From DATIHQ01 sp035480535 (GTDB lineage: Bacteria > Chlamydiota > Chlamydiia > Chlamydiales > SM23-39), in assembly GCA_035480535.1 (NCBI GenBank), contig DATIHQ010000070.1, forward strand, positions 1 through 8,646: a stretch of DNA of 8,646 nucleotides, read 5' to 3'. The notes beneath the pieces are model-generated. The model made no database searches. It saw nothing but the letters and a program-made list of their open reading frames with translations, and was not told the DNA's origin. A program made the position numbers and the translations under genes. Of this stretch, positions 6,164 to 8,646 are shown piece after piece (position 1 is the first letter of the stretch; each line of letters starts with the position of its first letter).

Positions 6164-6483
6164 GCTTCTTTATGGACGATTTTGAGGGCGATGATGCTCG
6201 CAATGATCAGAAGGATGCAGGCGATCCGGATGGGATCGCGAGACTCGTTTAAATACACCATTCCAAAGACAATTGTGCCGCAGGCGCCAATCCCCGTCCA
6301 AATGGCATATCCCGTGCTTAAAGGGATTGTCCTTAGAGCATAGGAGAGCAACCAGACGCTCACCACCATTGAAATCCCGTTATAAATACTCGGGACCAGC
6401 TTGGTATAGCCTTCCGTATATTTGAGACTGACTGCCCAAATAATTTCAAAAATCCCAGCAATAAAAAGATAAACCCAATTCAT
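6160..6483 (-). CDS. gdx: Small multidrug resistance family guanidinium exporter (Gdx/SugE type)
   Basis: The 107-residue protein has four predicted membrane helices and the usual SMR length. It carries the Gdx/SugE subgroup pattern: FEIIWAVSLKYTEGYTKLVPS near 12-32, which includes the essential membrane Glu of SMR proteins (Glu13), then LSTGYAIWTGIGACGT near 55-70 and NESRDPIRIA near 79-88. Gdx proteins are dual-topology dimers that export guanidinium in exchange for protons; the older name is sugE. The start is the first ATG, beginning MNWVYLF, which aligns with the family start; an upstream TTG in the same frame would add 17 unlikely residues. No Shine-Dalgarno precedes the ATG. I looked for a guanidine riboswitch upstream and found none. 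The TAA stop overlaps the LicD gene's stop by 4 bases (TTAA). Confidence 0.9.
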   Translation of the reverse strand: MNWVYLFIAGIFEIIWAVSLKYTEGYTKLVPSIYNGISMVVSVWLLSYALRTIPLSTGYAIWTGIGACGTIVFGMVYLNESRDPIRIACILLIIASIIALKIVHKEA

Positions 6484-6492
6484 ATAGTTGGA

Positions 6493-6501
6493 AAAATAGC
6501 A
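6493..6501 (-). promoter_or_regulatory. Candidate extended -10 promoter of gdx
   Basis: On the minus strand: TGC then TATTTT. The start would fall near 6486, only about 3 bases before the ATG at 6483, which would make the mRNA nearly leaderless. That would fit the absence of a Shine-Dalgarno, but the -35 region is only a T run. Confidence 0.3.
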
Positions 6502-6522
6502 CAGATTTGAATTGGAAAAAAG

Positions 6523-6714
6523 GGGGGACTTCAAGAACCTATCCGAGTAAAATTTTTCGTCGAGTTTTTGGATTATTTTGGCCGCTTTTCGATTTCCTCA
6601 GTTTGGGGGGCTATATACTCTGCGATATTGCCCCCCAAATGGGAATCGAAAATCGGCTCAAAAGAACCGAAAAATCGACTGAAACTTTTTACTCGGGTAG
6701 GTTCAACGTCCCCC
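6523..6714. repeat. 192-bp nearly full-length palindrome between the cold-shock gene and gdx
   Basis: The arms pair along most of their length around a centre near 6618. GGGGGAC (6523-6529) / GTCCCCC (6708-6714). A 17-bp block AACCTATCCGAGTAAAA (6536-6552) with 6687-6703, one G-U. GTCGA (6559-6563) / TCGAC (6675-6679). TTTTT (6565-6569) / AAAAA (6670-6674). GCCG (6581-6584) / CGGC (6654-6657). TTTTCGATT (6586-6594) / AATCGAAAA (6644-6652). TTTGGGGGGC (6602-6611) / GCCCCCCAAA (6630-6639), then ATAT/ATAT around an 8-base loop. It shares no obvious sequence with the palindrome at 4421-4593. It fills nearly the whole gap between two minus-strand genes and would fold in either transcript. It could be a MITE-like element, or a decayed inverted duplication that also acts as a transcription barrier. 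The 71-codon plus-strand frame across it is not gene-like. Confidence 0.82.
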
Positions 6715-6725
6715 TGAAGTGATGA

Positions 6726-6932
6726 TTAGATTATCGTTACTTCAACTGCTTCAGGGCCTTTGCGTCCGGGTCCTTCTACAAACTCTACTTTTTGTCCTTC
6801 ACGCAGAGAGCGAACGTCGCCGTTCACATTATTGGCATGAACAAAGAGATCTTTGCCGCCGTTATCAGGTGTGATGAAACCAAAGCCTTTTTGTGTATTG
6901 AAAAACTTAATTGTACCTTTAGATTTTGCCAC
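6726..6932 (-). CDS. Cold-shock domain protein (CspA family)
   Basis: This is a single 68-residue cold-shock domain, the normal length for bacterial Csp proteins, which bind single-stranded RNA and DNA and melt mRNA structure. RNP1 is KGFGFI (15-20) and RNP2 is LFVHANNV (29-36). The N-terminal GTIKFFN has Phe where many Csp proteins have Trp, a known variant. The start codon is GTG, preceded by GAGG (complement of 6941-6944) with an 8-base spacer, so initiation is well supported. The probable promoter at 7021-7026 would give a leader of about 80 bases, in line with the long structured leaders of cold-inducible csp mRNAs. The long palindrome starts 11 bases past its stop and may end the transcript. 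Confidence 0.95.
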   Translation of the reverse strand: MAKSKGTIKFFNTQKGFGFITPDNGGKDLFVHANNVNGDVRSLREGQKVEFVEGPGRKGPEAVEVTII

Positions 6933-7026
6933 GTTTACTTCCTCATTTTTTGTGGTAACACTTTTTTTTACACCTTTAACTACTGCTTGGAAACTGTTCC
7001 AACGGGATGTAAAGCTTGGGATTATA
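6933..7026 (-). promoter_or_regulatory. Promoter and structured leader of the cold-shock gene
   Basis: The complement of 7021-7026 is a perfect TATAAT. The TAA stop of the preceding hydrolase gene is part of this box (GTA-TAA-T). The -35 17 bases upstream is poor (TTCTAA). Transcription would begin near 7014, leaving about 80 bases of leader. In that leader a 6-bp hairpin TTGGAA-CAGT-TTCCAA lies at 6987-7002 and a long A-rich stretch follows before the GAGG ribosome-binding site. The promoter is inferred from the box; the hairpin is seen. Confidence 0.5.
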
Positions 7027-7966
7027 CACGATCGCCGGTTTTTTTAGAATGACTCTTTATCTTTTCGATCAGAAAGTCGTAAAAGTGGGTATTTAGGATA
7101 TGCCCAAATCCCTCTAGTTCTAGAAGCTCAGAACCCCTGATTGCCCCAGCTAAAGCCACCCCATGATCAGGGGGAAAAATAACATCTTCTAACCCCTGAA
7201 TTACTAAGGTGGGGACTCTCACCAGATAGGGGACATTCTGGATCAATTCAAAGGATTTCTTCATCACTAAAAGGTGGTTTGCCAGGCTTTCCGGATGCTT
7301 TAAACGGTCTAAAAACTCCTCCTCGATCTCTCGATAAAGCTCCGTGTCGAATGGAACAATCGATCCATTTAAGATCGACCAAGCCTTGAGTCTCTCTTCC
7401 AACATTCCCTCTCGGGTTTGGGGGGGCGATTCAAAAAATTGCCTTATCCAAGCCAGATAAATTTCTTTTGGCCTAGATAAAACGAGATCATCTGGATAAA
7501 GGCCATCGTAGGCAAAAGAACCGGGTCTAAAATCGCAAGAAGTGGCGATCAAAGTCAATGTCATCACCCGCCCGGGGAAATGAACCGACATCAGTTCTGC
7601 AACCGGCCCTCCCATAGAAAGTCCAAAAACATGGGCTTTTTCTACTTCCAAAGCATCGAGAAGGGCCACCGCATCCTTGGCCATATCGAGCAAATCGTAG
7701 GGGTTTTTCTCAAAATTAAAGCAGGTGGAAAAGCCGCTATCGCGCTGATCGTAGCGGATCACATAGAACCCTTCCGCAGCCAACCGCTGGCAAAACTCAG
7801 TGGGCCACAAAATGCCCTGACACAATGCCCCCATGACTAACAAGAGAGGGGGATTTTTCTTTTCCCCAAACGTCTCAGCCCAAATTTCAATCCCATTTGC
7901 CTGGACAATCTGTTCCTGGGCAAATACCGAAAGAGAAAAACATAGAATCAGGATAGTTCTAATCAT
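7022..7966 (-). CDS. Exported alpha/beta hydrolase (esterase-like, RdmC/aclacinomycin-methylesterase type)
   Basis: The 314-residue protein begins with a signal peptide (MIRTILILCFSLSVFAQ, cleavage after about residue 16-17), so it probably acts in the periplasm. The hydrolase domain follows: LLLVMGALCQGILWP near 41-55 in the oxyanion-loop region, VIRYDQRDSGFST near 69-81, nucleophile elbow GLSMGG with Ser117, LVIQGLEDVIFP near 254-265 with Asp261, and EGFGHILN near 285-292 with His289. The Ser-Asp-His triad is complete. The QGILWP and RYDQRDSGFS pattern is typical of the RdmC-like esterase group; the substrate is unknown. GGAG (complement of 7976-7979) with a 9-base spacer supports the start. 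It lies 47 bases downstream of the NlpC/P60-like gene on the same strand. Its stop codon is embedded in the likely -10 box of the cold-shock gene. Confidence 0.9.
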   Translation of the reverse strand: MIRTILILCFSLSVFAQEQIVQANGIEIWAETFGEKKNPPLLLVMGALCQGILWPTEFCQRLAAEGFYVIRYDQRDSGFSTCFNFEKNPYDLLDMAKDAVALLDALEVEKAHVFGLSMGGPVAELMSVHFPGRVMTLTLIATSCDFRPGSFAYDGLYPDDLVLSRPKEIYLAWIRQFFESPPQTREGMLEERLKAWSILNGSIVPFDTELYREIEEEFLDRLKHPESLANHLLVMKKSFELIQNVPYLVRVPTLVIQGLEDVIFPPDHGVALAGAIRGSELLELEGFGHILNTHFYDFLIEKIKSHSKKTGDRV

Positions 7967-8013
7967 AACAATTTACTCCAGTAGAGCGGGGTAATCTACA
8001 CGAGCTTTCTCTA

Positions 8014-8472
8014 TTAAGGCAAGTGCTCTTTAGGAATGAACTTGTCTTTGTATTTCTCTCTCATCTCCCGATTTCTGGGATCGATATAGCGGAGCTGATC
8101 AAGAGTAAGTTTCTGCTCAAAGAGGGAACAGAACTTTTCAAATGATTCAACAATGGGCCCCCCATCTCTTTTACAGTGAAAAACCTCATCAGGCCCTAAC
8201 AGTAGCGCCACATGCGCGATGAGTTTCTCCTCGCGGATTCTTTTTGTAAATACGACGTCTCCGCAGCAAGCCTCTTTTGGATCGATCTCGCAGAATTTCC
8301 ATTGACCCAATGAAAGGAGCCGGCGAGGCATATCGCCCACAAATGTAAGAGGGATGTCTACCTTTAAGGCCTGCTTAAAAATATAATGAATGGAAGTGAG
8401 ACAATCGGTGATCTCGGGGGCTGCTTCTCTATAGGCCATTCTCTGATAGGCCTTTCCTTTCAGCTTGGCCAC
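8014..8472 (-). CDS. NlpC/P60-like cysteine peptidase/amidase; 5' end uncertain
   Basis: The frame shows an NlpC/P60 papain-like fold: EITDCLTSIHYIFKQAL near 20-36 with candidate nucleophile Cys24, GDVVF near 71-75, AHVALLLGPDEVFHC near 86-100 with His87 as the second triad residue and His99 as a possible third. Family members usually cleave peptidoglycan stem peptides, though some act on other amides. No signal peptide is visible. The start given is GTG 8472, but it has no Shine-Dalgarno and the same frame stays open to a TAA at 8578-8580 with no ATG. The sequence just upstream (ENRETLIRDA) looks like the natural start of the domain's first helix. A different frame with an ATG at 8597 runs to 8502, so a frameshift or a non-standard start is possible. 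The hydrolase gene follows after 47 bases. Confidence 0.72.
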   Translation of the reverse strand: MAKLKGKAYQRMAYREAAPEITDCLTSIHYIFKQALKVDIPLTFVGDMPRRLLSLGQWKFCEIDPKEACCGDVVFTKRIREEKLIAHVALLLGPDEVFHCKRDGGPIVESFEKFCSLFEQKLTLDQLRYIDPRNREMREKYKDKFIPKEHLP

Positions 8473-8633
8473 CGCATCTCTGATCAGAGTTTCCCGATTT
8501 TCTAGAGACTGGAAAGAAGAGCATCGAAAAATATAAATCTTGAAGTCACACCCTCGAATGAGTGATCCAGTATAAATTTACGATTGAATAATGTCATTTC
8601 GAAAAAATCTCATCTATCGTATGTGAATGGAAA

Positions 8634-8640
8634 AAGGAGG
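8634..8640 (+). promoter_or_regulatory. Strong Shine-Dalgarno for a plus-strand gene starting at or just past the window end
   Basis: AAGGAGG followed by GTGAGA to the end of the window. A start codon at about 8647 would have ideal spacing. The GTG at 8641 touches the Shine-Dalgarno and is too close to be the start. The gene itself cannot be seen. Confidence 0.6.
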
Positions 8641-8646
8641 GTGAGA

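Noticed and set aside
5994..6203. Minus-strand frames inside the LicD gene (5813-6040, 5994-6203)
   Set aside because: They are shadows of a well-supported plus-strand gene, and one also overlaps the gdx 3' end.
6507..6722. Plus-strand 71-codon frame across the second palindrome
   Set aside because: The sequence is explained by the self-complementary arms; the peptide has no gene-like features.
6484..6725. Guanidine riboswitch (ykkC or mini-ykkC) upstream of gdx
   Set aside because: I looked for paired hairpins with ACGR loops and for the ykkC core. The only GGACG on the gdx strand is part of the palindrome's outer arm and is not in a hairpin loop of the right kind.
7580..7840. Plus-strand 86-codon frame opposite the exported hydrolase
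   Set aside because: The minus-strand hydrolase has a complete triad and signal peptide, and the opposite frame has no ribosome-binding site.

Overview
The window looks like part of a Gram-negative bacterial chromosome. It encodes a lipoprotein outer-membrane efflux channel, an exported 8-strand-type outer-membrane barrel and a periplasmic-type hydrolase. Genes are compact and face both ways in short clusters. There are no phage, plasmid or transposase genes. The mix of a LicD-family enzyme behind a membrane segment, lone small membrane proteins and long intergenic palindromes would fit an environmental chlamydia-like bacterium. That placement is a weak impression, not something a marker gene here proves.

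Layout. 1-1489 (minus): an outer-membrane efflux factor followed, with a 14-base overlap, by the first 30 codons of a HlyD/EmrA-type membrane fusion protein, so this is the 5' part of a tripartite efflux operon. A perfect 9-bp inverted repeat sits 2 bases before its start codon. 1659-3423 (plus): a dienelactone-hydrolase-family protein with glycine at the nucleophile position, then a bicupin with two complete metal sites. 3429-4391 (minus): a small unrecognised protein and an outer-membrane barrel protein. 4421-4593: an imperfect palindrome whose two ends each carry an outward-facing promoter-like sequence, one aimed at the barrel gene and one at the two-helix membrane protein at 4640-4972. 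That gene ends in a likely terminator. 5072-6163 (plus): a LicD-type phosphotransferase/nucleotidyltransferase protein with an N-terminal membrane segment. Its stop overlaps the stop of a convergent SMR guanidinium exporter (6160-6483, minus). 6523-6714: a second, unrelated, nearly full-length palindrome. 6726-6932 (minus): a cold-shock protein whose probable -10 box contains the stop codon of the gene before it. 7022-7966 (minus): an exported alpha/beta hydrolase. 8014-8472 (minus): an NlpC/P60-like cysteine peptidase with an uncertain, perhaps frameshifted, 5' end. The last bases hold a strong Shine-Dalgarno for a plus-strand gene beyond the window.

Most genes are unrelated housekeeping or accessory functions with an envelope/export theme: efflux, guanidinium export, outer-membrane protein, LicD envelope modification and NlpC/P60. 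I see no CRISPR array, toxin-antitoxin pair or defence island. The most unusual content is the pair of long intergenic palindromes, especially the first with its divergent promoters, and the hydrolase lacking its nucleophile.
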